From NCBI GenBank assembly GCA_902788175.1, contig CADAJF010000002.1, positions 1 through 64,000 of the forward strand: a stretch of 64,000 nucleotides of DNA. Reading direction: 5' to 3'. Source of the DNA: an uncultured Bacteroidia bacterium. GTDB taxonomy: Bacteria > Bacteroidota > Bacteroidia > Bacteroidales > UBA932. Position 1 is the first letter of the stretch. Each line of letters begins with the position of its first letter. Below the pieces are notes generated by a model. It was not told the DNA's origin and ran no database searches. It worked only from the letters and a program-made list of their open reading frames with translations. Below are positions 8,015 to 17,732 of this stretch, one piece after another. The position numbers and the translations under genes were made by a program.

Positions 8015-9301
8015 ATGCAAAAGAACGACTTGGAAATCATGGCGCCGGCGGGCAGTTTCGACTGCCTCACAGCCGCCATCGAGGGCGGGGCCAATTCCGT
8101 GTACTTCGGGATAGGGCGCCTGAACATGCGCTCCCACTCGGCCCATAATTTTACGCGGGAGGATTTGCCGGAGATTGTGCGCATTTGCCGCGCCTACGGC
8201 ATCAAGGCCTACATGACGCTGAACATCACCCTTTACCAGGAAGAGCTGCAGGAGGCCTTCCGGACGCTGGAAGATGCCAAGGCCGCAGGAGTGGATGCCG
8301 TCATCGCCTCCGACATGGCCTGCATCCTGCATTGCCGGAAAATCGGCATGGAGGTACACATTTCCACGCAGCTGAGCATCTCCAACATCGAATCCCTGCG
8401 CTTTTACGCCCAATGGGCCGATGTAGTGGTCCTGGCCCGCGAACTCACCCTCACCCAGGTCAGGGACATCCACCAGGCCATTGTCCGCGAGCAGATTTGC
8501 GGCCCCTCCGGGCAGCTGATGCGCATAGAGCTTTTTGCCCACGGAGCGTTCTGTATGGCCGTTTCCGGCAAGTGCTACCTTTCCCTGGACGCCTACGCAG
8601 CCAGCGCCAACCGGGGCGAGTGCCTCCAGGCCTGCCGCCGCGGCTACCTCCTCACAGACTACGAGACCGGCAACGAGATCCACGTAGAAAACAAATATAT
8701 GCTCTCCCCCAAGGACCTCTGTACCATTGACTTTGTGGACAAGTTCGTAGAAGCCGGCGTACGAGTGTTCAAGATTGAAGGCCGCGCCCGCAGCGCAGAC
8801 TACGTGAAAATTACTGCCCAGTGCTACCGCCAGGCCGCCGATGCAGTGGCGGGCGACAGCTTTACCCCGGAGCTCTCCCAGAGCCTCCGGGAGCGCCTTG
8901 CCACCGTCTTCAACCGTGGCTTCTGGGACGGCTATTACTTGGGTGCCCGCATGGGCGAGTGGAGCGCCAAATACGGCAGCAGCGCCACCCGTACCAAAGT
9001 TTATGTGGGAAAAGTGACCAACTGGTTCGCGCGCATCGGCGTGGCCGAAGTGCAGGTGGAAGCTACGGACCTCCGCCGGGGAGATACGCTGCTGTTTATC
9101 GGCCCCACCACCGGCATTCTGGAGATGAAGGTGGAAGATTTGCGGGTAGATTACCTGCCGGCGCAGGTTGCCCGCCAGGGCATCCGCTGCTCCGTGGCCG
9201 TTCCGCTGGAGAACATGCCCCCGGACCATATCAGCCCCGACGCCGCCCCCGGCGAACCCATCCACCCCCGCCGCGGAGACAAGGTCTATATCTGGAAGTG
9301 A
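8015..9301 (+). CDS. Peptidase U32 family protein, TrhP-like RNA hydroxylation factor
   Basis: A 428-residue U32 family member. It opens with the typical LEIMAPAGSFDCLTAAIEGG and carries the U32 signature ELFAHGAFCMAVSGKCYLS, with the conserved cysteines of the family. A further cysteine-containing segment (NRGECLQACRRGY) may contribute to an iron-sulfur site. The C-terminal third is a small beta domain ending in DKVYIWK. In Escherichia coli, U32 proteins TrhP and RlhA are needed for tRNA 5-hydroxyuridine and 23S rRNA C2501 hydroxylation. The length fits TrhP better, but I do not assign the symbol. An open frame extends far upstream to 7370 but runs antisense through the porin. The promoter box at 8001-8008 fixes the start at 8015. 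Confidence 0.85.
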   Translation: MQKNDLEIMAPAGSFDCLTAAIEGGANSVYFGIGRLNMRSHSAHNFTREDLPEIVRICRAYGIKAYMTLNITLYQEELQEAFRTLEDAKAAGVDAVIASDMACILHCRKIGMEVHISTQLSISNIESLRFYAQWADVVVLARELTLTQVRDIHQAIVREQICGPSGQLMRIELFAHGAFCMAVSGKCYLSLDAYAASANRGECLQACRRGYLLTDYETGNEIHVENKYMLSPKDLCTIDFVDKFVEAGVRVFKIEGRARSADYVKITAQCYRQAADAVAGDSFTPELSQSLRERLATVFNRGFWDGYYLGARMGEWSAKYGSSATRTKVYVGKVTNWFARIGVAEVQVEATDLRRGDTLLFIGPTTGILEMKVEDLRVDYLPAQVARQGIRCSVAVPLENMPPDHISPDAAPGEPIHPRRGDKVYIWK

Positions 9302-11428
9302 TTATTTCCGCTTGCGGCGGGGGCGGCGTTCGTTGGCGGCCATGGCGCGCTGCATGTCGTCCTCGCCGGCGGGGAGGTCTTCGGCCACGGGGGCTTCCGG
9401 CAGGTCCTCCACTAACTCGTAGTCCAGGATTTTCTGCTCCAGCGAGGCACCCTTGACGCGGATGCGCAGCGCATCTCCCAGGCGGATGGAACGGTGCGTA
9501 CGGCGGCCCACGGCCCGGTAGTGGTCCTCGTCGAACGCATAGAAATCGCTCTTGATGGTGCGGTAAGGGACCATGCCTTCAATCTTGGTGGGCTCGATTT
9601 CCACGTAAACGCCCCACTCCGTAACGCCGGAGACGTGGCCGTCAAACTCCTGTCCCACCTTGTCCTGCATGAATTCCACCAGCTTGTACTTGATGCTTTC
9701 GCGCTCTGCCTCGGCTGCAATATTCTCCCGCTCCGAGCTATGCTTGCAAAGCAGGGCATAATAGTCTGCCGATGCCGATTCCCCGCCCGCCAGATACTGC
9801 GCCAGCAGGCGATGTACCATCATGTCCGGGTAGCGGCGGATGGGCGATGTAAAATGCGTATAAAAGCGGAACGCCAGGCCATAATGGCCGATATTATCCG
9901 TTGAGTAACAAGCCTTTGCCATGGAACGGAGGGCCAGAATCTGGAAGGCGCCCATCTCCGGTTTCCCCTTGGAATCTGACAGCAGGCCGTTGAGGCTGAG
10001 GGCAATCTCCTTGCCGCTGCCCGTAGGGCCCAGTTTGTAGCCGAAGTGTGCGGCAAAATCCCTGAGGCCGGTAAGTTTCTCCAGGTTGGGTTCATCGTGC
10101 ACGCGGTACACGAAGGTCTTGGGCTTGGCGATGGCCTTGCCGCCCATCTTGCCGCCGGTGGCGATGTATTCCGCCACGTTGCGGTTGGCGAGCAGCATGA
10201 ACTCCTCGATGAGCCAGTTGGCCTCTTTGGAAAAGCGCTGGTGCACGCCCACCGGCTTGCCGGCGGCATCCACCTCCACCTTCATTTCCGGGCGGTCAAA
10301 GTTCACGGCGCCTTCCTTGAAGCGTTTTTCCCGCAGCTTGAGCGCCAAGGTATTAAGGGTGAGGACAGCCTCCTTGACCGGGGCCGGAACCAGCCCGCAC
10401 TCGCTTCCTTCCCCGAATTCCTGCTCCATGGCGGCGGGACCGGCCTCGATGATAGCCTGGGCGCCTTCATAGGCAAAGCGGTAGTCGGAGATGATATGTG
10501 TGCGGCCGAACCAAGGGTTGATCACCTTGGCCTGCGGCGTAATCTCGAAGACGGCGGAGAAGGTGAGTTTTTCCTCCCGGGGGCGCAGGGAGCACAGCTT
10601 GTTGGAAAGTTTTTCCGGGAGCATGGGGACGGTGCGGTCCACCAGATAGACGGAGGTACCGCGGGCCTGTGCCTCCTTGTCCACGGCTGTATTGGGGCGG
10701 ACGTAATAGGTGACATCGGCGATATGGACGCCTACCTCGAAGTTGCCGTTGTCCAGTTTCCGGAAGCTGAGGGCGTCGTCGAAGTCCTTGGCGTCTGCGG
10801 GGTCAATGGTAAAGGTGAGTACCTCCCTGAAATCCCGCCGGCCGGCGCGGTCCTTGTCCGTGATGGTGTCCGGAATGCTGTCTGCGGCATTCTCCACGCT
10901 TTTTTCAAAGCGGTAAGGCAGGCCGAATTCTGCCAGGATGGCGTGCATCTCAGTATCGTTTTCCCCGGGCATGCCCAGAACGTCCACCACGTGGCCATGC
11001 GGGCAGTTGGCGCCCCGCTCCCAGCCATCTACCAGGGCGGCTACCTTCATGCCCTTTACGCCGCCTTCCGGGATGGGAACCTCTATGTCATAGGGCATGG
11101 TCTTGGAGCTCATCAGCACCCATGCCTGCTTGCCCACAATGTGCAGAATACCCACGAAAGGCCTGTCCGAGCGCTCCAGGATGGCGATAATCTCTCCGCT
11201 GCGGCGCTTCACGCTGCCCGCTTTCTCCTGCGTGACGGCCACCCTTACCAGGTCCCCGTGCAGGGCGCCGCGGGTTTTGGTGGCTTTTACAAAGATGTCT
11301 TCCTCCTGGCCTTCCACCCGCACGAAGGCGAATCCTTCGCGGGACATCAGCACCTTTCCTTCAAATTCCGGAACTATGCGTGCTTTCTTCTTGTTCTTCC
11401 TGTTGGGGCTGTTCTTTCTTCTGGACAT
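9302..11428 (-). CDS. rnr: Ribonuclease R
   Basis: A 708-residue 3'-5' exoribonuclease of the RNB family. It has a basic N-terminus (MSRRKNSPNRKNKKKA), OB/cold-shock domains (about 15-200), the RNB catalytic domain with the metal-binding DPADAKDFDDALSF motif, an S1 domain near the C-terminus (GQEFDGHVSGVTEWGVYVEI) and a basic tail (RRPRRKRK). It degrades structured RNA in the cytoplasm. The start at 11428 is chosen because the alternative ATG at 11458 lies upstream of a perfect minus-strand TAACTTTG box (11446-11453). The stop abuts the stop of the U32 gene with no gap, and no terminator is visible between the two. Confidence 0.95.
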   Translation of the reverse strand: MSRRKNSPNRKNKKKARIVPEFEGKVLMSREGFAFVRVEGQEEDIFVKATKTRGALHGDLVRVAVTQEKAGSVKRRSGEIIAILERSDRPFVGILHIVGKQAWVLMSSKTMPYDIEVPIPEGGVKGMKVAALVDGWERGANCPHGHVVDVLGMPGENDTEMHAILAEFGLPYRFEKSVENAADSIPDTITDKDRAGRRDFREVLTFTIDPADAKDFDDALSFRKLDNGNFEVGVHIADVTYYVRPNTAVDKEAQARGTSVYLVDRTVPMLPEKLSNKLCSLRPREEKLTFSAVFEITPQAKVINPWFGRTHIISDYRFAYEGAQAIIEAGPAAMEQEFGEGSECGLVPAPVKEAVLTLNTLALKLREKRFKEGAVNFDRPEMKVEVDAAGKPVGVHQRFSKEANWLIEEFMLLANRNVAEYIATGGKMGGKAIAKPKTFVYRVHDEPNLEKLTGLRDFAAHFGYKLGPTGSGKEIALSLNGLLSDSKGKPEMGAFQILALRSMAKACYSTDNIGHYGLAFRFYTHFTSPIRRYPDMMVHRLLAQYLAGGESASADYYALLCKHSSERENIAAEAERESIKYKLVEFMQDKVGQEFDGHVSGVTEWGVYVEIEPTKIEGMVPYRTIKSDFYAFDEDHYRAVGRRTHRSIRLGDALRIRVKGASLEQKILDYELVEDLPEAPVAEDLPAGEDDMQRAMAANERRPRRKRK

Positions 11429-11445
11429 TGCTTTACTCTTTGTTG

Positions 11446-11453
11446 CAAAGTTA
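11446..11453 (-). promoter_or_regulatory. -7 promoter box of rnr
   Basis: TAACTTTG on the minus strand, 17 bp before the ATG at 11428. Confidence 0.7.
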
Positions 11454-11492
11454 CTCATTTTTTTTCATGTTTCGAATGAGGGAGATTTTCGC

Positions 11493-11500
11493 TATCTTTG
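11493..11500 (+). promoter_or_regulatory. -7 promoter box of the GH3-GH2-patatin-LacI-GH130 operon
   Basis: TATCTTTG ends 9 nt before the ATG at 11510, so the leader is only a few nucleotides long. Confidence 0.75.
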
Positions 11501-11509
11501 TATGATATT

Positions 11510-13822
11510 ATGCGAAAGACTTTTCTTCTCATATTGCTGGCACTGCTGCTGGGAGCCTGTACCCAGGAAGGCCCCCTTTACAAGGACGCCCGCTACAGCC
11601 CAGAGCGCCGCGCCCAGGACCTTCTCCAGCGCATGACCCTGGAAGAAAAACTGGGGCAGCTCCTCTGTCCCCTGGGATGGCCGATGTACGAAAAAGTGGA
11701 TATGGATTCTGTCACCATCAGCGATGCTTACCGGCACTTTATCCAGGAGCAGCATGGCGGCATGCTCTGGGGCGCATTCCGGGCAGATCCCTGGACCCGC
11801 AAGACACTGGAAAACGGGCTGGATCCCAGCCTTGCCGTCAAGGCCTACAACGCCTTCCAGCGCTATGCCATCGACTCTACCCGCCTGGGCATTCCCATCC
11901 TCCTGGCAGAGGAAGCTCCCCACGGACACATGGCTATCGGCACCACTGTTTTTCCCACTTCTATCGGCCTTTCTTCCAGCTGGGATACGGAGCTGATGGA
12001 GGCTGTGGGCGAAACAATCGGGCAGGAGCTCATGGCTGTGGGCGGCCACATTGGCTACGGCCCGGTGATAGACCTTTCCCGCGAACCCCGCTGGTCCCGC
12101 GTGGAAGAGACCTTCGGCGAGGATGTCTTCCTCACCTCCAGCATGGCCGGTGCCTTTGTCAAGGGCACCTCCTCCCGGGGTGTCATCGCTACCCTCAAGC
12201 ATTTTGTAGCCTACGGCATCCCGGAGGGCGGGCATAACGGCAGTCCCAGCCACATCGGCCAGCGGGATATGGAAGAGAATGTGTTCCCTACGTTCAAGGC
12301 GGCCATCGATGCCGGAGCCCGGAGCGTCATGACCAGCTACAACTCCATTGACGGCATTCCCACCACCTGCAACCGGGAGCTACTCACCGGTGTCCTGCGT
12401 GAGCGCTGGGGGTTTAATAGTCTGGTAGTCAGCGATTTGGAGAGTATAGACGGACTGTATAAGAGCCACCATGTGGCAGAGAGCCTGCAGCAGGCCGGAG
12501 AGATGGCCCTTAACGCCGGCGTTGATGTGGACCTGGGCGCCAACTGCTTCTCCCTCCTGAAAGAGTCCGTAGAGGCAGGGCGCGTCTCCATGGCTGCCGT
12601 GGACCGCGCCGTTTTCCGGGTACTGCGCCTGAAGTTCCAGGCCGGCCTTTTTGACCATCCTTACCTGCCGGAAGAGGGTGCCGCTCTGGTCCGCAGCCCG
12701 GAGCATGTGGCCGTAGCGGCCCGTGCCGCCCGGGAAAGCGTGACGCTGCTCAGCAATAACGGCGTGCTCCCCCTGCGGGAAGGCTGCCGCATAGCGCTGG
12801 TGGGGCCCAACGCCCACAATCTGTACAACCAGCTGGGGGACTACACTGCCCCGCAGGACCCGGACAATGTTGTTACCATGCTGGATGGCCTGCTTGGAGC
12901 CGGCGCCTCCGTCACTTACGTAAAGGGCTGCGCCGTCCGGGATACCCGCGGGAGCAACATCGCAGAGGCCGTGCAGGCTGCCCGCCGCTCGGATGTGGTG
13001 GTGGCTGTGGTGGGAGGTTCATCGGCGCGGGATTTCCGCACGCATTACCTGGACACCGGGGCGGCTGTGGTTCAGGAGGAGGCTCTCTCAGACATGGAAG
13101 CCGGCGAAGGATTTGACCGCTCCACACTGGAACTGCTGGGCTTGCAGACGGAACTTTTGCAGGCGCTGAAAGCCACTGGAAAGCCGCTGGTGGTGGTCTA
13201 TATCGAAGGCCGTCCGCTGGATAAAAACTGGGCTGCACAGAACGCCGATGCCCTCCTCACCCTCTGGTACCCCGGCCAGGAAGGCGGCACAGCCCTCGCA
13301 GACGTTCTTCTGGGCCGATACAACCCCGCAGGGCGCCTCCCCGTAAGCGTTCCCCGCAGCGTAGGGCAACTGCCCGTTTACTATAACCGGAAACTCCCTT
13401 ACAGCCATGACTATGTGGAGGTATCGGCCCAGCCGCTCTTCCCCTTCGGGCATGGCCTGAGCTATACCAGCTTCGCCTACTCCAACGCCCGCATCCAGAT
13501 GCCCGGGCAAGACGGGCATGACGGCGGAATAACCCTTTCGGTGGATATTACCAACACCGGCGCCAGGGACGGAGAGGAGGTGGTGCAGGTTTATGTGCGG
13601 GACCTGGTGGCGTCCACCGTTCGGCCCCGCAAGCAGCTCTGCGCTTTCCGGCGGGTGAGCGTCAAGGCCGGCGAAACCGTCACCGTGACACTCCCCCTGC
13701 CCCGCAGCGCCTTTGAACTGGTGAACCCTGCCATGGAGCGGGTGCTGGAAAGCGGGGAATTCGAGCTGCAGATAGGCGCCTCCTCGGAGGACATACGGGC
13801 AGCGTTGAATCTAAGTATTTGA
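11510..13822 (+). CDS. GH3 family beta-glycosidase lipoprotein
   Basis: A 770-residue protein with a lipoprotein signal (LLLALLLGAC within the first 20 residues). The GH3 N-terminal barrel contains the KHF motif (ATLKHFVAYG) and the catalytic nucleophile Asp309 in VVSDLES. The alpha/beta sandwich C-terminal domain follows, with PVSVPRSVGQLPVYYN and a terminal fibronectin-III-like domain (HGLSYTSFAYSNARI onward). Such enzymes hydrolyse terminal beta-glucosides, xylosides or related beta-linked sugars; the exact substrate is unresolved. The acid/base residue is not assigned. It is the first gene of a five-gene operon. The start at 11510 gives the canonical MRKTF signal; the frame extends four codons upstream only from a TTG. 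Confidence 0.92.
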   Translation: MRKTFLLILLALLLGACTQEGPLYKDARYSPERRAQDLLQRMTLEEKLGQLLCPLGWPMYEKVDMDSVTISDAYRHFIQEQHGGMLWGAFRADPWTRKTLENGLDPSLAVKAYNAFQRYAIDSTRLGIPILLAEEAPHGHMAIGTTVFPTSIGLSSSWDTELMEAVGETIGQELMAVGGHIGYGPVIDLSREPRWSRVEETFGEDVFLTSSMAGAFVKGTSSRGVIATLKHFVAYGIPEGGHNGSPSHIGQRDMEENVFPTFKAAIDAGARSVMTSYNSIDGIPTTCNRELLTGVLRERWGFNSLVVSDLESIDGLYKSHHVAESLQQAGEMALNAGVDVDLGANCFSLLKESVEAGRVSMAAVDRAVFRVLRLKFQAGLFDHPYLPEEGAALVRSPEHVAVAARAARESVTLLSNNGVLPLREGCRIALVGPNAHNLYNQLGDYTAPQDPDNVVTMLDGLLGAGASVTYVKGCAVRDTRGSNIAEAVQAARRSDVVVAVVGGSSARDFRTHYLDTGAAVVQEEALSDMEAGEGFDRSTLELLGLQTELLQALKATGKPLVVVYIEGRPLDKNWAAQNADALLTLWYPGQEGGTALADVLLGRYNPAGRLPVSVPRSVGQLPVYYNRKLPYSHDYVEVSAQPLFPFGHGLSYTSFAYSNARIQMPGQDGHDGGITLSVDITNTGARDGEEVVQVYVRDLVASTVRPRKQLCAFRRVSVKAGETVTVTLPLPRSAFELVNPAMERVLESGEFELQIGASSEDIRAALNLSI

Positions 13823-13849
13823 TAGTATAACAGACTGATATTCGGCAAT

Positions 13850-16825
13850 ATGCTTATTACGGCCCTTTTACTGCTCTCGGTGCTGCCTTACTGGCAGGAT
13901 GTCCAGGCCACCTCCGTGAATGCCCAGACCCGGCGCACGGAGCTCATCTTCCACGCCCAGCGCTCCGATGCCCTCTCCAAGGGCTTCCGGCAAAGCGAGA
14001 ACTACCTGAGCCTGAATGGCGAATGGGATTTCAAGTACTTTGAGGACCACAGGGCCATGGAGGTACCCGCCGTCTGGGACAGAATCCAGGTGCCGGGCAA
14101 CTGGGAGGTGCAGGGATACGGCATCCCCATCTACGTGAACCATCCCTATGAGTTCTGCCCCAAGGATCCGGTGCCGGGCGTACTTCCGGAAACCTTCCCC
14201 GCCGCCCTCTACCAAAAGAGCTTCACCATTCCGGAGGGCTGGAAGGGCCGCGAAGTTTTCCTGAACCTCTGCGGCAGCAAAAGCGGCACTTACGTCTATG
14301 TGAACGGACAGGAGGCAGGCTACTGCGAGGACTCCAAGAACCTGGCCCGTTTCCGCATCACGGACTACCTTCAGGAAGGAGAGAACAAACTGCTGCTCAA
14401 GATATTCCGCTTCTCCCAGGGCTCTTTCCTGGAGTGCCAGGACTTCTGGCGCATCTCCGGCCTGGAGCGGGACGTGTACCTCTCCAGCGAGGCCAAGGAC
14501 AGCGGCTTCGACTTCAGCGTCATCTCCACCCTTACGGAAGACCTTCAGAAGGGCGTTTTCCGGCTCAAGCTGCGTGCATCGGCCCCTACGGAGGTGCTGT
14601 ATGAGCTGCTGGACCGGGACGGAAGCGTTCTTACGGACGCCAGCTTCCATTTCAGCGGGGAGATGACCACCCTCCCGGACACCCTCCCCTCAGTTCGGCG
14701 CTGGAGCGCAGAAACCCCGGAGCTCTATACCCTCCTTTTGCAAGTGAACGGGGAATATGCCCGTTTCCCTGTGGGGTTCCGTCGGCTGGAAATCAAGAAA
14801 GTCCCGGACGGGGAGCGGGAAGTGAGCGTTTTCCTGGTAAACGGCCAGAGCGTCAAATTCAAGGGCGTCAACCTGCATGAGCACAATCCCTACACCGGCC
14901 ACTACGTGAGCCGGGAAAACATCCTGGAAGACCTCCTGCTCATGAAAGGGGCCAATATCAACGCCATCCGTACCTGCCATTATCCGCAGCCGCGGGAATT
15001 CTACGAGCTCTGCGACTCCCTGGGCTTTTACGTGTACGACGAGGCCAATATCGAGTCGCACGGCATGGGCTACCACCCGGACCGCACCCTGGGCAACAAG
15101 CCGGAGTGGTATGCCAAGCACCTGGACCGCGTGATGAATATGTATCGGCGCACGGGAAACTACCCTTGCGTCACCTTCCTGTCGCTGGGCAACGAGGCCG
15201 GCAACGGGGTCAATTTCTACAACGCTTACTCGGTGCTCAAGGCCCTGGAAGAAAACGGCCAGAACCGTCCTATCGTGTATGAACGGGCAGAATACGACTG
15301 GAACACAGACCTTCTTGTGCCCCAGTATCCCGGTACGCAGTGGTTCCGCCGCATGGGCGAGGAATATACGGACAGGCCCGTCTGCCCCTCTGAATATGCG
15401 CATGCCATGGGCAATTCCACCGGCTCGCTGGACTGGCAGTGGGAGCAGATCTATGCCCACAAGCAGCTGCAGGGCGCCTTTATCTGGGACTGGGTGGACC
15501 AGGCGCTCTATGACAGGGAGCGCGGCTGGACCTACGGTGGGGACTACGGCGAAAACGCGCCCTCGGACGGCAATTTCCTCTGCAACGGCATAGTGAATCC
15601 GGACCGGGAACCCCATCCCGCCTACTATGAGGTCAAGCACGTGTACCAGGAGGTGGCCATCACCCCTGTGGATGCACTCAAGGGCGTTTTCTCTGTCTTT
15701 AACCGCCACTATTTCATTCCGCTGGAAGGCTTTACCCTGCGCTACTGGGTAGAGCGCGACGGCAAGCGGTCCTTCTGGTGGCTGCGGCGCAAACTGCGTC
15801 TTCACACTGCCCCGCAACAGGCCCAGACCTTCACCGTCAAGCTCCCCCGGATGAGACGGGAGGGTGAGTATCGAATCTTCTTCGAAGTCTTAAAGGACGG
15901 GAAGGTGGTCGCCTTCGACGAGGCACTGCTGCAAAATACCGCCAAGAGGGAACGCCGCACGCCCAAAGGACAGCTCACCTACGCGGAGGGCGACACCCAG
16001 ATTGTGGTGCAGGGCTCCGGCGTGGAGGTGGTCTTTGACAAGGCCCTTGGCGCCGTAAAATCCTGGAAAGTGAAGGACGCCGACCTTGTAAATCCCGGCT
16101 TCGGCATCCAGCCCAACTACTGGCGGGCCGCCACGGACAACGACTACGGAAACCGCGCGCCAGTGCGCCTGGAGCAGTTCCGTCAGCCTGCAGCTCCCGC
16201 CGGGGCACATGCGGTCAAGGGAGAGAACGGGACGGTGCAGATTCAGGTCAGAGGCAGCGGTGTGCGCGCCCGGGAAACATGGACCGTGTATCCGGACGGC
16301 GCCATCCGGGTGCAGGTAAATACCGCCCCGGGAGAGCGCATGGAGATTCCCCGCCTGGGCCTTCGTTTCCGTGTAGCGGAGGATGCTTTCCGCTACTTCG
16401 GCAGGGGGCCTGTGGAGAACTACCAGGACCGCTGCTCCGGCAGTTTCAAGCGTATATGGGAGGCATCGGCCCGGGAAGAGTATTTCCCTTACGTGCGGCC
16501 GCAGGAGACGGGGCACCATACCGGTACTTCCTGGCTGCAGGTGGGCGGCATTACGGTGATTAGCGAGGGTGAGTTCGAGTTCAACGCCCTCCGGCAAAGC
16601 ATAGAAGACCTGGACGGCGGGCCATCCAAACGCCAAAGCCATATTTCCGATGTCCCCGTGCGGGATTTCACGGAGGTGTGCGTAGATTACCGCATGAGCG
16701 GCGTAGGCGGCTACGACAGCTGGGGCTCCCGGCCGGAACCAGCCCGCACCCTCTGGGCCGATGAAAGCCACCAATACAGTTTCACCTTTATTCCAGGAAA
16801 GAAAAACCGATACTACTATGAGTAA
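13850..16825 (+). CDS. GH2 beta-galactosidase (LacZ-like)
   Basis: A 991-residue enzyme with signal peptide (MLITALLLLSVLPYW), sugar-binding jelly-roll domain, immunoglobulin-like domains, TIM barrel and a LacZ-type C-terminal small-chain domain. The acid/base glutamate is E449 in LSLGNEAGNG and the nucleophile is E515 in CPSEYAHAMGNS. Further LacZ hallmarks are VNLHEHNPYTGHYVS, RTCHYPQ and FIWDWVDQ. Expected role: removal of terminal beta-galactose, for example from complex glycans, in the periplasm. It starts 27 bp after GH3, and its stop overlaps the start of the patatin gene (ATGAGTAA), indicating translational coupling. Confidence 0.95.
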   Translation: MLITALLLLSVLPYWQDVQATSVNAQTRRTELIFHAQRSDALSKGFRQSENYLSLNGEWDFKYFEDHRAMEVPAVWDRIQVPGNWEVQGYGIPIYVNHPYEFCPKDPVPGVLPETFPAALYQKSFTIPEGWKGREVFLNLCGSKSGTYVYVNGQEAGYCEDSKNLARFRITDYLQEGENKLLLKIFRFSQGSFLECQDFWRISGLERDVYLSSEAKDSGFDFSVISTLTEDLQKGVFRLKLRASAPTEVLYELLDRDGSVLTDASFHFSGEMTTLPDTLPSVRRWSAETPELYTLLLQVNGEYARFPVGFRRLEIKKVPDGEREVSVFLVNGQSVKFKGVNLHEHNPYTGHYVSRENILEDLLLMKGANINAIRTCHYPQPREFYELCDSLGFYVYDEANIESHGMGYHPDRTLGNKPEWYAKHLDRVMNMYRRTGNYPCVTFLSLGNEAGNGVNFYNAYSVLKALEENGQNRPIVYERAEYDWNTDLLVPQYPGTQWFRRMGEEYTDRPVCPSEYAHAMGNSTGSLDWQWEQIYAHKQLQGAFIWDWVDQALYDRERGWTYGGDYGENAPSDGNFLCNGIVNPDREPHPAYYEVKHVYQEVAITPVDALKGVFSVFNRHYFIPLEGFTLRYWVERDGKRSFWWLRRKLRLHTAPQQAQTFTVKLPRMRREGEYRIFFEVLKDGKVVAFDEALLQNTAKRERRTPKGQLTYAEGDTQIVVQGSGVEVVFDKALGAVKSWKVKDADLVNPGFGIQPNYWRAATDNDYGNRAPVRLEQFRQPAAPAGAHAVKGENGTVQIQVRGSGVRARETWTVYPDGAIRVQVNTAPGERMEIPRLGLRFRVAEDAFRYFGRGPVENYQDRCSGSFKRIWEASAREEYFPYVRPQETGHHTGTSWLQVGGITVISEGEFEFNALRQSIEDLDGGPSKRQSHISDVPVRDFTEVCVDYRMSGVGGYDSWGSRPEPARTLWADESHQYSFTFIPGKKNRYYYE

Positions 16826-17732
16826 AAACGTTGCCCTGGCACTCTCCAGCGGTGGTCCGCGGGGTTTTGCCTACATAGGCGGAATCGAGGAACTCCTTGC
16901 CAGGGGATACAAGATCAGCGCTATCTCCGGCACCAGCGCCGGGGCCCTGGTGGGCGGCATTTACGCCGCCGGCGGGCTGGAGACCTTCAAGGAGTGGCTC
17001 CTGGGCCTGGACCCCGTGAAGATTATGCGGCTCATGGATTTCTCCATCAGCAAAAACTACCTGGTAAAAGGAGAGAAAGTAATAGCGGCCATCAAGCAGC
17101 GGGTACCGGAGGCAAATATCGAAGACCTGCCCATCCCCTTCACGGCGGTGGCTACGGACCTTTTTACCGGAGAGGAAGTGCTCTTCAAGGAAGGGCCGCT
17201 GTTCCAGGCCATCCGCGCCTCCATTTCCATTCCGTCCATGTTCAAGCCGGTGGAGTGGAAAGGGCGCACGCTCATTGACGGAGGCATTGTGAACACCCTT
17301 CCGCTGAACCGCGTACAGCGGACGCCCGGGGACATCCTGGTGGGTTTCAACGTGAACCAGATAGATGCCGGCGCCATCCAGGGCTTCCTGGACAGCCGCG
17401 CCGCCCTGAACCAGGGGAAGGCGGAAAAACCGCTGCTTCAGCGCCTCCAAACCTCCATCCAGGAACTTCGCCTGGAGGCCGATGGCCGCGAGGAGCACCT
17501 TCCTGTCAATGCCAGCGACAATTACTTCAAAATCCTGCAGCGAAGCTTCGGCATCATGAACGGGACCATTGCCCGCATGGGCATTGCACTTGATCCCCCG
17601 GATGTGCTGGTGGACCTTCCCTTCGACACCTACCATGGCGTGTACGGCTATACGCACGCTAGAGAGATTATTGACACGGGACGGGAATTGATGGCCAGCG
17701 CCCTGGACAATTACGAGAGAAGTCATGCCTAA
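16818..17732 (+). CDS. Patatin-like phospholipase
   Basis: A 304-residue cytoplasmic-type patatin. It has an oxyanion loop (SSGGPRGFAYIG), the nucleophile elbow GTSAG with Ser40, and the catalytic DGG with Asp154 (TLIDGGIVN). No signal peptide is present with the chosen start. The family hydrolyses acyl ester bonds of lipids. The start at 16818 (MSKNVALALSSGG) overlaps the GH2 stop by 8 nt, and its own stop overlaps the LacI start by 8 nt. The upstream in-frame ATG at 16761 would run through the GH2 coding end and adds no domain, so it is rejected. A lipase inside a glycan operon is unexpected, and its substrate is unknown. Confidence 0.88.
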   Translation: MSKNVALALSSGGPRGFAYIGGIEELLARGYKISAISGTSAGALVGGIYAAGGLETFKEWLLGLDPVKIMRLMDFSISKNYLVKGEKVIAAIKQRVPEANIEDLPIPFTAVATDLFTGEEVLFKEGPLFQAIRASISIPSMFKPVEWKGRTLIDGGIVNTLPLNRVQRTPGDILVGFNVNQIDAGAIQGFLDSRAALNQGKAEKPLLQRLQTSIQELRLEADGREEHLPVNASDNYFKILQRSFGIMNGTIARMGIALDPPDVLVDLPFDTYHGVYGYTHAREIIDTGRELMASALDNYERSHA

